The position numbers and the translations under genes were made by a program. From NCBI GenBank assembly GCA_902386135.1, contig CABMIB010000065.1, positions 1-36,171 of the forward strand: DNA of 36,171 nucleotides, in the 5' to 3' direction. Each line of letters begins with the position of its first letter. The first letter of the stretch is position 1. Below the pieces are notes generated by a model. The model worked only from the letters and a program-made list of their open reading frames with translations, was not told the origin of the DNA and ran no database searches. Of the stretch, positions 21,390 through 30,995 are shown piece by piece. This stretch comes from an uncultured archaeon. GTDB lineage: Archaea; Halobacteriota; Methanosarcinia; Methanosarcinales; Methanoperedenaceae.

Positions 21390-21725
21390 GATAACTATTT
21401 TTTCATCATTGGTGCAATTCCTCTAATTAATTTAAGAGCTGCTCTTTTATCTTGTCCACATTTCTCATCGTTTTTATTTCTTGAAGTTGGTATCAATTTC
21501 AACTAACCTGTTCCATCTTTTATCTGAATTCAACTTAATTTGCATCATTTGCTTGAACTCGACTTTATTGATTGATTTTTACTCGCACTCTATTGCCATC
21601 ACAAAATCCACTTATATTATATTAACCTAACGCTCCCGCACTGTGAAAAGCTGTACTTGTGTGGAACTGCGTGTAACCCTTGCTTATTGCTTTGTGATTT
21701 TTAATTAATGGGGAGGATTTAAACC
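21390..21725. other. Intergenic region between nfeD-like and histidine kinase genes
   Basis: AT-rich, no gene supported. A TATA-like TTATATTATATTAA is at about 21612-21625 and a near-palindrome AAGAGC-T-GCTCTT near 21430-21444. Either could belong to the kinase promoter. Confidence 0.4.
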
Positions 21726-23021
21726 CTAAATTTTTACCTGACGCCGGTCGCTCAGCCCTCCTGATTTCCTGACTATCAGCACAGGCCCATCTTTTCCTGT
21801 TATTACGACCTTTGTTTTAGGCTCGATTTTCTCCTCTGATTTTGCTATCCAGTACTCGCCCTGGTACCTGACATAGCCCGTCGTGCCCGGAATTAGCTCG
21901 TCTATAGTCTCAGCCGTGTCTCCTACTATTCCTCCTATCGCAGGTTTTCTCCTCCTCACCTCCATCATTTTGTATATCGCAAATGCGAGGAACCCGCCGA
22001 AAACGATAGCAGGCGCAAGCAGGCTGAGAAGCATTGTTGTCTGGAACTGCGGGGAGTATAATCCCGGATAACCAATAGGCACAAGCAGTATGCTTCCAAG
22101 CACTATGCAGACAATCCCTGCTACGCCGATAAGCCCGAAAGTAGAGATATGCAGTTCGAAAAGTAACAGCGCCATCCCGAGCGCGATAAGGAATATGGCT
22201 GCGATATTTATCGAGAAACCAAGTCCGATAAGCCCGAGACTTATGGAAATGACGCCGAATATCTCCGCGCCGTAGCCAGGGCTTGTAAGCCCGAATACCA
22301 GCGAATATATGCCGACGAGCAAAAGCAGCGATGCAAGAATGGGATTTGAGAGCAGCTCCAGGATCGACAGCCGGACAGACGGCGAATAATAGGTGATACC
22401 GGCTCCGGATGTCCTAAGCACTTTGCCTTTTACGGTCATCCCATCCACTTTTGTTAATAGATCCTCTACGCTTGGTGAAACTACTTCTATTACGTTTGCC
22501 TCTTTCGCCTGCTCCGCGTTCAGGTTCAGATTTTCAGTGATAAAATCTTTTGCAGCGGTCACGTTCCTTCCGTGCTGCTTTGCTTTATCCTGGGCAAGCG
22601 CAACAACAGCATTTACGATTTTTTCTTCCGTAACAGGCTTTAGCCCCTCTGAGGTTACCTCTACAGGCTGCGCAGAGCCGATTATCGTGTTCGGGGTCAT
22701 GGCTGCAATATCCGTGCCGAGAAGTATGAGCGTGCCGGCAGACCATGCAGTTGCGCCCTTGGGGTACACGTAGCCGATAACCGGTACAGGAGAGCCGTCG
22801 ATATGTTCGATTATGCTCTTGGTCACATCAAGCCCTCCTCCTGGAGTGTCCAGTATGATTACCAGCGCCTGCGCGTCCTCGCTCCTGGCAGCATTAAGCG
22901 CCTCAGCCACGATCTCATCGCTGGCAGAGGATATGGTATCTTTCAGTTCAACTACAAGCACCTGTGCGTTCGCTGTCTGTATGAAGATGAGAAAAAATAA
23001 AAGAGCCGGCAGGAGCCTCAT
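21726..23021 (-). CDS. nfeD: NfeD-type membrane serine protease (1510-type)
   Basis: 431 residues, a ClpP-class membrane protease known from the Pyrococcus PH1510 family, which cuts the C-terminus of its stomatin partner. Signal peptide 1-19 (RLLPALLFFLIFIQTANA). The protease domain has TPGGGLDVTKSII and nucleophile Ser94 (TAWSAGT); Lys134 is the likely base, 40 residues on, as in the Ser-Lys dyad of the family. Several membrane segments lie at about 225-350, followed by an OB-fold NfeD tail (GTTGYVRYQGEYWIAKSEEK, then VLIVRKSG). Its ATG overlaps the stop of the stomatin gene by 4 nt, so the two form an operon. Confidence 0.93.
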   Translation of the reverse strand: MRLLPALLFFLIFIQTANAQVLVVELKDTISSASDEIVAEALNAARSEDAQALVIILDTPGGGLDVTKSIIEHIDGSPVPVIGYVYPKGATAWSAGTLILLGTDIAAMTPNTIIGSAQPVEVTSEGLKPVTEEKIVNAVVALAQDKAKQHGRNVTAAKDFITENLNLNAEQAKEANVIEVVSPSVEDLLTKVDGMTVKGKVLRTSGAGITYYSPSVRLSILELLSNPILASLLLLVGIYSLVFGLTSPGYGAEIFGVISISLGLIGLGFSINIAAIFLIALGMALLLFELHISTFGLIGVAGIVCIVLGSILLVPIGYPGLYSPQFQTTMLLSLLAPAIVFGGFLAFAIYKMMEVRRRKPAIGGIVGDTAETIDELIPGTTGYVRYQGEYWIAKSEEKIEPKTKVVITGKDGPVLIVRKSGGLSDRRQVKI

Positions 23022-23818
23022 TTCTTTTCAGCCTTCGATTTAGCCTCTGCAAAAGCTCCTGTCAGTCCTGCAATATTGCTCATATCGCTTCCGGGCGCGC
23101 CTGTCGTGACAACGATCAGGTTCTTCTCCCTTGCTATCTCGGCAAGAGTCTGAAGCTCCCTGAGTTTCATGGCGATCGGCACTTTCTGGTATAATTCAGC
23201 AGCTTCCATCATCTTCTGGCTTGCCTGGAATTCACCGTCTGCAAGTATTATCCTTGACCTGCGTTCCCTCTCTGCCTCTGCCTGTTTGGCTATTGCACGC
23301 ATCATCGATTCTGGCAGGCTGACATCGCGTATCGTGACCGCAGTGATCTTTATGCCCCAGGGCTCGGTAGCCACATCCAGTACCGCCTGGAGCTTCTTAT
23401 TAAGCTCTTCCCGCTTTGAGAGCAGGTCGTCCAGTTCTATCTGCCCCAGGATATCTCGCAGCGTTGTCTGCGCAAGCAAGCTTGTGGCTATCCTGTAATT
23501 CTCGACTCTTATTATTGCGTTCGTCGGATCAACGACGCGGTAGTAAATGACGGCATCAACGTCCACGCTCACGTTATCCCGTGTTATTATTGTTTGCTTC
23601 GGCACATCGATCGTAATTACCCTCAGGTCTACTTTTACCGGGCTGTCAACAATAGGGATTATAAGGAATATCCCCGGTCCCTTGGCTCCGAACAGCCTCC
23701 CCATCCTGAAAATCACGACGCGCTCGTACTCCCTCACTACTTTTATTGATTGCGAAAGGATTATTACTACTAATATTATTATGATCAGTGTTGATATTAT
23801 ATCTACCATATACTGCAC
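23018..23818 (-). CDS. Slipin/stomatin-like SPFH protein
   Basis: 266 residues from GTG 23818, or 263 from ATG 23809 (the latter has GTGGGTG about 6 nt upstream). One N-terminal membrane segment (IISTLIIIILVVIILSQSI) is followed by an SPFH/Band 7 domain (VREYERVVIFRMGRLFGAKG, PGIFLIIPIVD, DVPKQTIITRDNVSVDVDAV) and a helical oligomerisation part (KQAEAERERRSRIILADGE). These proteins form membrane microdomain scaffolds, and the C-terminus is the substrate of the 1510-type protease encoded next. TATATAAATA at 23841-23850 is the likely promoter. Confidence 0.94.
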   Translation of the reverse strand: MQYMVDIISTLIIIILVVIILSQSIKVVREYERVVIFRMGRLFGAKGPGIFLIIPIVDSPVKVDLRVITIDVPKQTIITRDNVSVDVDAVIYYRVVDPTNAIIRVENYRIATSLLAQTTLRDILGQIELDDLLSKREELNKKLQAVLDVATEPWGIKITAVTIRDVSLPESMMRAIAKQAEAERERRSRIILADGEFQASQKMMEAAELYQKVPIAMKLRELQTLAEIAREKNLIVVTTGAPGSDMSNIAGLTGAFAEAKSKAEKK

Positions 23819-23840
23819 CCACTTTTTTATTAGGGGAGGT

Positions 23841-23850
23841 TATATAAATA
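23841..23850 (-). promoter_or_regulatory. TATA box of the slipin-nfeD operon
   Basis: TATTTATATA on the minus strand, 23 nt before GTG 23818 and 32 nt before ATG 23809. Confidence 0.6.
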
Positions 23851-23876
23851 GTTTGGTGATTGTGTATACTCTCTTC

Positions 23877-26800
23877 TCAACCCCAACCTAACCTTAAATT
23901 TTTACAATACTTACCAATCAAATCTTTGAAACAGTCCTGCATTCTCAAGTATTCCAAATTAGGTTCTGTAAATGCAAAATTTATGCACTCTCGATTTAGA
24001 TATATAGCTCTCTCCAACGATTTGGTAGATTTCTCTATATCCTTATTAATCGATGCAACACCCGCTTTTAAAAACCATAAGATATGACTCTCTGGAAATT
24101 CTGTAAGGCCATTCTCAACTGATTGCTCAGCATCATTTATTCTATTTAATCTTAAAAATACACTTGTTTCTCTTATGAACAATTCTACTTTATCCGGACA
24201 TTGTTCAATAGCTCTCTCCATATATTCTTTTTCTTTCACATTATCATCTAATATTTTACTGGATATATATAAATTAGCCCAAGCTTTCCAATTATTTGGA
24301 TTAATATTCATTGCATCAAGATATTCGCTAATAGCCTTTTCGAACTCATTGGTAACATTGAAATAAATATCTCCAGTATGTAGCCAGGGTTCGCTTGAAG
24401 TTGGGTCTAAGTTCTTTAGTTTTTGGAATGTTTGGATAGCTTTCTGATAATTACCGCTTTTTGAGTATTGAATTCCTAAGGCATAGTAGAGACCTTTTTC
24501 AGAATCATTCAAAGAAATTGCTCTCTCTAAGCACTCTATTCCATTTTTGAAGTCATCATTGTCTCCATAGGTAACACCTAGATAAGACCAGAATTCCCAA
24601 TCGTCTGGTCTTAATTTGAGATATTCTCTCCACCAATCAATTGCTTCCTTATATCTCTTTAAGTTTCTGAATGGAAAGCCACCTGATCGTAAGACCTCTG
24701 GATAATCCGGTTTATATCTTCTAGCATGTTCAAAATTTGTGATTGCATCTTCATAATTCCCCATCAAATTATAATTGTTTCCTATAATTAAATAGAGCAT
24801 CATATTGTTAGGATTATGTGGTTCTTTCTCAGTGCCCTTTTTCGCCCAATCAATTGCTTCTTGGCTTTGTTCTTTGTTGTTATATAAAAACGCTAAGCCA
24901 AGCATAGTGAGATAATTATTTGGATTTAATGACAACGCTTTTCTTAAATTCTCGCCTGCAGTATCATATTGTTCTTTGAATAACAAGGCCAGACTCTCGA
25001 AAACTAATGCTTCTATATTTTCGGGTTCTTTATTAATGATGTCTTTGCAATATCTAATACATTTATCAAATTCTCTGATGTTGAGGTAACATGTAGCAAG
25101 AGCCAATTTTATACGGGAATCCTCCCTACCAAGCAAGATTGCCTTCTCGTAGCAAATTATTGCGCTATTAAGATCATTCATAACTTGGTTATAGAAATCG
25201 CCCATTACTGCTAGCATCTCAGCATTTAAAGGCCCATACTGAAGGGCTGACTCAAAACATTCTTTTGCCCTAAGTTTGTTCCCAAGTTTATTATACGCGT
25301 CTCCAAGATGGAACCAGCCTGCCGCATTATTTTGGTCAATTGCAATGTATTTTTCGAGAAACTCTACCGCTTTATATGGGTTATTCTTGGCAAGATAATT
25401 TATGCCCATTTGATGGAGCACTGAGGAGTTCTTTGGATTTAGCATAAGTGCTTTTTCGTAAGATCTACCCGCCTCTTGGTGCTTCCCTAACTGAAGATAA
25501 ATATTTGCCTTTTCTATATGGAATATATCCCGTTTAGAATCTGCATCTATAGCTTTGTTCAGGTAGTAAATAGCTTCTCCAAGTTTACCGCATCGCCTCA
25601 AGATACTACTGATTTCAAATGGGACTTGCGGATCACCATTGCTTTCTTTCATAAGTTTTTTGAATATTTTTTTTGCAGTCGGCATTTTCCCTAAGCTAAT
25701 ATAAACACCACTTAATCCAAGAATTGCACCTCTGTTATTCGGTTCAAACTTCAGAAGCTTCTCATAGTAACGAATGGATTCATCATAGTTTCCTTCCAGT
25801 CTGTAAGCTTCAGCTATGTAGAAATGTGCAGCGGTATGCGATGGTTCTAATGCTAAGATCTGCTCAAACTTTTTAATTGAATCACCAAATAATTTCAAAT
25901 TTAGGCATGTAACACCCAGGCCTTCAAGAAGCAGAGGATTATTAGGTTCAATTTCTAACCCCTTCTCGAAGTATTGCTTGGCTTTAGAACTATTAGCAGT
26001 ATTCACATAAATTTTGCCAATCGTTAGCCAGCTATAAACATTCTTGGGATTAAGTTTGATGGATCGCTCAATGAGCCCAATAGCCTTTCCATAAACTCCT
26101 TTATTGGCATATACCGCTCCTTCTACTAAAAGAACCTCGCTATCCTCAGGTGATTCATTCTCTGCATGAGACAGGAGTTTTAGAGTCCTATCATAATTTC
26201 CCTCATTGCTAAGTATTTTGGACAACTCTAAGAGTACCTTTATATTGTCAGGATCAAGTTTTAAGGCATCTTCGTAGAGCTTTTTTGCATCTTGCACATT
26301 TTTTAAAGCATTGGTAGCCATGGCTTTCCCATAAATAACACTCGGCTGAGTTGGGTCGATATCTAAAGCTTTATCGAAAAATTCAATTGCCTTCTCGAAT
26401 TTCTTTGCATTATTGTAGGCAACCCCAATACATTCCAGTGCTTTAACATTCTTGGGATCTTCCTTAAAAATCTCTCCACACCACTTTTCACACTCCTCAA
26501 CTATGCCTTTATTCGCATAAAATGCCCCAAGTCCCAGTAAAGCAAATTCACTCGATGGTTCTTTCTCTATTGCTTCCTCTATACATTTTTTTGCTTTTTC
26601 ATGATTACCCAAGCCATCATATGATTGAGCGAGTGCTACCCATACATTTGGATTTTTTTCATTGATTTGAATGGCTTTTTCATAGGATTGTATTGCATTG
26701 GGGAAATCACGAAGTTGAATATATAAATCACCTTTGCCTAACCAAGCTTGTTCACACAATGGGTTCAGTCCGATTGCTTTATCAAGGGCATTTAATGCAT

Positions 26801-28682
26801 CATCGATATTGCCAAGGTTCTTATGAATAATTCCTATTTCTGCAAGTATATAATCCGAATTAGGCTTTAGGCGATTAGCTTGTTCAAATAATTCTAAGGC
26901 ATTTCCGAACATTTTTAAGCCTTTATAAACATTACCGAGGTTCATGAGGCTTGGGACACTTTCTGGCTTTATTTTATATAATTTTTCAAGATAGGATTGC
27001 GCAGCACTAAAATTCCTCTTCGAAATGTGACCAATAGCCATGGCATTTAGGGCAGTAGGTTCATTTTCATTTTTCTTTAAAGCAAGTTGCGCATTAAAGA
27101 TAGCACTGTTCAAATTACCAAGAAAAATAAAAGCGTTTGATAATGTTGCGATATACAGCGCATTCTCCTGATCCATATCGCATGCTATCTCAAGAAGCCT
27201 CTTTGAATTTTGAATTTCATTTTTGTCTATAATATTCCGATCAATAATCACTCCATCTTTTGTGTTCTTTAACAGCAATGCGCTCCCAAAGTTGAAATAG
27301 GTTCTATGGTCATGTTCTCTTTCTTTATCCTTTGATAGAATCTCTTCCCCTAATTTTGCCAGAGAGTGATCCTTATGAGAGAAACGACTTGCAAAGTAGA
27401 TAGTAGACCTGTTCTGGTTTTGAAGAACGTATGTTAGTAAATCCCTTCGTTCCGCCTCATCAAGCTCATCATACTTTTCATTGATAATAGAAAGAATCAG
27501 AGGAACACTTCCACTGCATACATTCAGTGCTTTTATTAAGACGCTATTAATTTCTTTCTTACCTGTCTGGGTAGTCTGTGAAAGATGGCACTGCGCTTCA
27601 TCAATTATCTGAATTTTCTCAATTGTAAAACTCGCTGGAAGATTCAGTATCTCTTTTTTGTATAAAATAAACTCTTTTCCTTTTATAGCCTCAAATAATG
27701 TCTCATCTAAACCTTCTACAGCCATGATGCATTTTAGAGCGTTCTCATCAATCCCATTGCAATAATTCAGAATATTTACTACTTTTCTTTCTGGTTCAGA
27801 AAGAGATTCCAGAGCATCCTTTAATTTCTGAGATAATTCTAGTGATGGAAGTGGTCTGTCTTTAGGACTTGTTTCTCCTATAGATTCCGATTGAAAAGAC
27901 ATTCCCGGAATAATACTTATTCTTGTTGTGTCCCTCTGAGTAATTTCTCTGTAATAGAGAAGTTGACCTTTTCCAGTATCTAAAGGTATCGTTTTTGAGA
28001 ATTTGCTTTCTTCGACTTTGACAATTTCCTTATCATTTTCTGGTAATTTACCTTCTCTAATCCCTTCATTCAGCTTTTTTAAATCTTCCTCCACCGCTGC
28101 TTCCCATGATAACTGCTTGGTTTTTTCAACCATAAACTCAGGTGAAGAAGAGATATTTGATGGGATTTTTTCTGAGGGTACGGTTGCAGCAGTTTGAGAG
28201 ATATCAAATTTGCATACATCTTTTTTCGTCTGTTCTACTAAACCTATTAAAAATTCTCCATCAAATAAGTTTATGTATCGTCTGTCAGGAATCATATGGG
28301 AAAAACGAGTCCTAGCATCATCCGAGACATTACCAGAAGTTATAACCTGCACGTAATCAACTTTTTTTTCAATATTTGAAGATGGATCTATGAATGGAAC
28401 ATCAAATGCAGCCTTAGCTTGGTCGATTATTTTACCCACATTATTAATATTGATAGTTACAGCTTTGGCTTGAATTGCATAATCTGTGGGTTTAGGAAAA
28501 TCCGCTTTTCTAAAAATAATATCCTTGCCATGCTCCCCAGGGCCGTGTGAGGGCCTGTTGATGAGAAGAAAATTTCTTTTTTGATAAAGAGGAATAATTA
28601 CTTTTTCTATAAGAGTATCTTCATCTAAATCTTTGATATATTCTCGTATATCTGAAACCTCGAAGATATCTTTTGGTTCCAT
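23877..28682 (-). CDS. Giant TPR protein with N-terminal PD-(D/E)XK-like nuclease domain
   Basis: 1601 residues. The first 100 resemble a restriction-endonuclease fold: Glu26 in LIEKVIIPLYQKRNF, the Gly-rich turn GPGEHGKDI with Asp54, and Gln71-x-Lys73 (IQAKA), matching an E...D...QxK active site of Mrr-like enzymes. A linker follows. Residues about 285-370 look like a winged helix (SEPERKVVNILNYCNG). From about 500 to the end are about 30 tetratricopeptide repeats (NPNVWVALAQSYDGLGNHEKA style). No Walker A or signal peptide is seen. Start: ATG 28682 with GGAGA 8 nt upstream. It looks like a nuclease effector with a sensor array, as in anti-virus STAND-type proteins but lacking the NTPase. 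This function is inference. Confidence 0.8.
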   Translation of the reverse strand: MEPKDIFEVSDIREYIKDLDEDTLIEKVIIPLYQKRNFLLINRPSHGPGEHGKDIIFRKADFPKPTDYAIQAKAVTININNVGKIIDQAKAAFDVPFIDPSSNIEKKVDYVQVITSGNVSDDARTRFSHMIPDRRYINLFDGEFLIGLVEQTKKDVCKFDISQTAATVPSEKIPSNISSSPEFMVEKTKQLSWEAAVEEDLKKLNEGIREGKLPENDKEIVKVEESKFSKTIPLDTGKGQLLYYREITQRDTTRISIIPGMSFQSESIGETSPKDRPLPSLELSQKLKDALESLSEPERKVVNILNYCNGIDENALKCIMAVEGLDETLFEAIKGKEFILYKKEILNLPASFTIEKIQIIDEAQCHLSQTTQTGKKEINSVLIKALNVCSGSVPLILSIINEKYDELDEAERRDLLTYVLQNQNRSTIYFASRFSHKDHSLAKLGEEILSKDKEREHDHRTYFNFGSALLLKNTKDGVIIDRNIIDKNEIQNSKRLLEIACDMDQENALYIATLSNAFIFLGNLNSAIFNAQLALKKNENEPTALNAMAIGHISKRNFSAAQSYLEKLYKIKPESVPSLMNLGNVYKGLKMFGNALELFEQANRLKPNSDYILAEIGIIHKNLGNIDDALNALDKAIGLNPLCEQAWLGKGDLYIQLRDFPNAIQSYEKAIQINEKNPNVWVALAQSYDGLGNHEKAKKCIEEAIEKEPSSEFALLGLGAFYANKGIVEECEKWCGEIFKEDPKNVKALECIGVAYNNAKKFEKAIEFFDKALDIDPTQPSVIYGKAMATNALKNVQDAKKLYEDALKLDPDNIKVLLELSKILSNEGNYDRTLKLLSHAENESPEDSEVLLVEGAVYANKGVYGKAIGLIERSIKLNPKNVYSWLTIGKIYVNTANSSKAKQYFEKGLEIEPNNPLLLEGLGVTCLNLKLFGDSIKKFEQILALEPSHTAAHFYIAEAYRLEGNYDESIRYYEKLLKFEPNNRGAILGLSGVYISLGKMPTAKKIFKKLMKESNGDPQVPFEISSILRRCGKLGEAIYYLNKAIDADSKRDIFHIEKANIYLQLGKHQEAGRSYEKALMLNPKNSSVLHQMGINYLAKNNPYKAVEFLEKYIAIDQNNAAGWFHLGDAYNKLGNKLRAKECFESALQYGPLNAEMLAVMGDFYNQVMNDLNSAIICYEKAILLGREDSRIKLALATCYLNIREFDKCIRYCKDIINKEPENIEALVFESLALLFKEQYDTAGENLRKALSLNPNNYLTMLGLAFLYNNKEQSQEAIDWAKKGTEKEPHNPNNMMLYLIIGNNYNLMGNYEDAITNFEHARRYKPDYPEVLRSGGFPFRNLKRYKEAIDWWREYLKLRPDDWEFWSYLGVTYGDNDDFKNGIECLERAISLNDSEKGLYYALGIQYSKSGNYQKAIQTFQKLKNLDPTSSEPWLHTGDIYFNVTNEFEKAISEYLDAMNINPNNWKAWANLYISSKILDDNVKEKEYMERAIEQCPDKVELFIRETSVFLRLNRINDAEQSVENGLTEFPESHILWFLKAGVASINKDIEKSTKSLERAIYLNRECINFAFTEPNLEYLRMQDCFKDLIGKYCKNLRLGWG

Positions 28683-29142
28683 TTATCAATCTCCAAGACC
28701 TAAGTACATTTAAGGTCACATATATATGAAGGTGTTAAAATTAATTTTGGTGCTTCTAATGAAAGTATATATGAAAAGTTTTATAATCCAAAATCATCCG
28801 AGATTTTGAAAACGCTAGCAAATATAAATCCTTCAACACCATTTGCCAGCTCAACATTTTATGTAGTGCTCTTTATGATTTAGATACACCACCAAAAGCG
28901 GTAGAGCGGGCGTACATTAATCACCTACAGTAACTAACCGTAAATTATGGCATGTATTACAACTTCTAATATCCCACACTCTTTGAGTATATTCTGAACC
29001 GATTTAATCAAACACCGCAAAGTTCGCAAAGAGCGCAAAGCGTAGCTACATTTTTCTTTGCGAACTTTGCGTCCTTTGCGGTGGGTTCTTTGTATGCTAC
29101 AACAGATTGACGGGCATTAAAGTTAAATTTTGTAGTTAATTA
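28683..29142. other. Intergenic region with TPR-gene promoter and an inverted repeat
   Basis: No gene supported. CATATATATG at about 28719-28728 is the probable TATA box for the leftward TPR gene. The CGCAAAG inverted repeat is at 29013-29083. A GAGCGGGCGTACATTAATC stretch near 28906 loosely resembles the GCGGGCG motifs elsewhere in the window. Confidence 0.5.
29013..29083. repeat. Inverted repeat of CGCAAAG units
   Basis: Left arm 29013-29040 and right arm 29056-29083 (28 nt each) pair with four mismatches around a 15-nt loop. Each arm is three 9-bp units ending CGCAAAG (for example ACCGCAAAG, TTCGCAAAG, AGCGCAAAG). Similar CTTTGCG-type repeats are dispersed in many archaeal and bacterial genomes (from memory). 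It may serve as a bidirectional terminator for the methyltransferase gene ending at 29143. Confidence 0.7.
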
Positions 29143-30171
29143 CTATAATTTCCTGACCTTCTCCCCCACCACAACCTCATCCCCGAAACCAAAAACATGC
29201 AGCGTCCTTTCTCCTCTTAACCCCTCCTCAAGTTTTCTCCTGACATCCCAGTATCTCTCAGGTTCGATATCAAAACGCAAAACAACTTTCCCTGCTTTTC
29301 CCGACCTTAAAATTTCTTTTATCCTGCGAATATCCTTTTCGGTTTTACCAAGAACCCGGTAAGTATCTTTAAAAAAAGGCGAGCTAACAAGCTCCGAAGA
29401 CGTAAGAAGCGTGCGCCGCTCATCTCCTTTATAAAAGAAAATCCCGCCGCCGGCCTCTGAAATCGTCTGAGCAAGCTCGTTCAGAAGCTCTGCCTTCACA
29501 ACAGAAGGCTCAGGCTCATGAACATACTCCCTCAGGTCGCCGGTCTTGATCGCAGGCGCACCTGAAGAGCAAAGCTGCGCCTCTCCCGGAAGAACAACAG
29601 CGCTTCGGTCGCATCGTTTGAGCGCGCCGAAATAAAGAGTGAGCCTGTTCAACTGCCCATTAAGCGAAAGGTACTCGCGCTCGCAGTCAAAGGTTATGCG
29701 CGAGGGCGGCATCTGGGGCGGCGCGTGGAACGCAAGCTGCTGCGTGATGTCGGAATATAGCTTTATTATCTCGGTAATCGGCGGCTCAAGATTTTCCAGT
29801 GTCCTTTCTTTCTCAGCCAGTGGGCGCGCCGGGTCTGAGAAGATGATATCCGCATCGCTCACTTTTTCCTTGATGCTCTCAGAAAGTGCATCGCCAGGTA
29901 TGAATTCCACGTTCCTGACACCGTATAGTTCGCAGTTTTTCTTTGCGTATTCAAGTTTCTCAGGATTCCTCTCGACTGCATATACTTTCTTACATTCTTT
30001 TGCAAAGAAAATCACCTGGCCGCCAATCCCGCAGCCCAGGTCTGCGATTATATCTGTCTTCAACCTTTTCGCTATGTAACTGGCAACTATCTCTGGAGTG
30101 GAAAGCTGCAAACCCTCCTTATTTGAGAAAATCGGTTTTGTGAATTTAATCGTGCGTTTATCTCGTGTCAT
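29143..30171 (-). CDS. Class I SAM methyltransferase with THUMP-like C-terminal domain
   Basis: 342 residues. The SAM-binding motif I is ADLGCGIGGQVIFFA, motif II is VYAVERNPEKLEYAKKN, and motif IV is IIFSDPARP. The last replaces the DPPY/NPPY of base methyltransferases with DPARP, as in THUMP-like-domain methyltransferases. The C-terminal domain (about 235-342: GGIFFYKGDERRTLLTSSEL, then FGFGDEVVVGEKVRKL) fits the THUMP-like family. Substrate not known, RNA likely. It is the last gene of a leftward cluster; the ATG at 30171 lies 27 nt after the preceding stop with no clear ribosome binding site. Confidence 0.82.
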   Translation of the reverse strand: MTRDKRTIKFTKPIFSNKEGLQLSTPEIVASYIAKRLKTDIIADLGCGIGGQVIFFAKECKKVYAVERNPEKLEYAKKNCELYGVRNVEFIPGDALSESIKEKVSDADIIFSDPARPLAEKERTLENLEPPITEIIKLYSDITQQLAFHAPPQMPPSRITFDCEREYLSLNGQLNRLTLYFGALKRCDRSAVVLPGEAQLCSSGAPAIKTGDLREYVHEPEPSVVKAELLNELAQTISEAGGGIFFYKGDERRTLLTSSELVSSPFFKDTYRVLGKTEKDIRRIKEILRSGKAGKVVLRFDIEPERYWDVRRKLEEGLRGERTLHVFGFGDEVVVGEKVRKL

Positions 30172-30197
30172 GTATAAATCTTAAAATATCTTCCCCA

Positions 30198-30995
30198 CTA
30201 TTTTCTCTTCACCTTAAAAACGTATATCAATATAATTATCACAACTGCAGCTATTATAATAGTCGCATTTCTTGCCTTTGATGTAATTTCCTTCGTAGAT
30301 TTCGTAAAGTTCATTGTAAGGTTCTCTGTCGGCACGGGCGAAGTAACATTTGATGATACATTGATCTCAGGAACCTTGTACGAAGTATTTTTCGCAAGAT
30401 ACAGGGTAACCTCTCCCCTGTCCATTGTCATCCCTTTAAAGAGCCCTGCAATCTCTGAATGGTTAGTAACATTTTTAGAGACATTGTTCATGCCGCTGCT
30501 ATTAACCACATCAACCCCCGGTGGCATAACTATGGTCACAGGGGAATTTGCCTGCCCGAGGAACCAGATGCTGCTCGAGTTAAGGATGTTCTCCTTAAAC
30601 CTGTAGGTGACATTGTACCTGTTCACAATTGCATCCATGGAATGTGTTTTTCCGATGGCGTCAGGCGACAACGTTGAGTCCACATCAAGCACCTCAACCC
30701 CGCCGGTCCCGTTGTTTATCCTGACGTCCAGCTCCTTATCTATCGCGCTTTTAAGGCTTTTGCGCGTCTCCCTGTCAGCATTCAGAAGTTCCCATGCACT
30801 GACAAAACTATCATTATTGCCAAGCCCCGAATCGATGCTCACCCTGTATGCTATTGAATCTGCGCCCGTAAAAGTCTCAGTATAGCTCCAGGTCATGTTG
30901 TAGTCGTTCACTGCGATATTATTTACCCACAGATGCGCCGCCGAGCCCGTACCTGCGCTCATAGCTATGGCAACAAGGGCAAGAAAAAGCTTCAT
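30198..30995 (-). CDS. Secreted, membrane-anchored protein
   Basis: 265 residues. Signal peptide 1-19 (MKLFLALVAIAMSAGTGSAA), a long outer domain rich in Asn and Thr with many N-x-S/T glycosylation sequons, and a single C-terminal membrane helix (ATIIIAAVVIIILIYVFKVK) ending in a basic tail. The outer part includes a run of polar repeats typical of archaeal surface stalks (VPEINVSSNVTSPVPTENLT). Function unknown; cell-surface role inferred. The ATG overlaps the map stop codon (ATGA), so it is translated with the peptidase genes. Confidence 0.75.
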   Translation of the reverse strand: MKLFLALVAIAMSAGTGSAAHLWVNNIAVNDYNMTWSYTETFTGADSIAYRVSIDSGLGNNDSFVSAWELLNADRETRKSLKSAIDKELDVRINNGTGGVEVLDVDSTLSPDAIGKTHSMDAIVNRYNVTYRFKENILNSSSIWFLGQANSPVTIVMPPGVDVVNSSGMNNVSKNVTNHSEIAGLFKGMTMDRGEVTLYLAKNTSYKVPEINVSSNVTSPVPTENLTMNFTKSTKEITSKARNATIIIAAVVIIILIYVFKVKRK

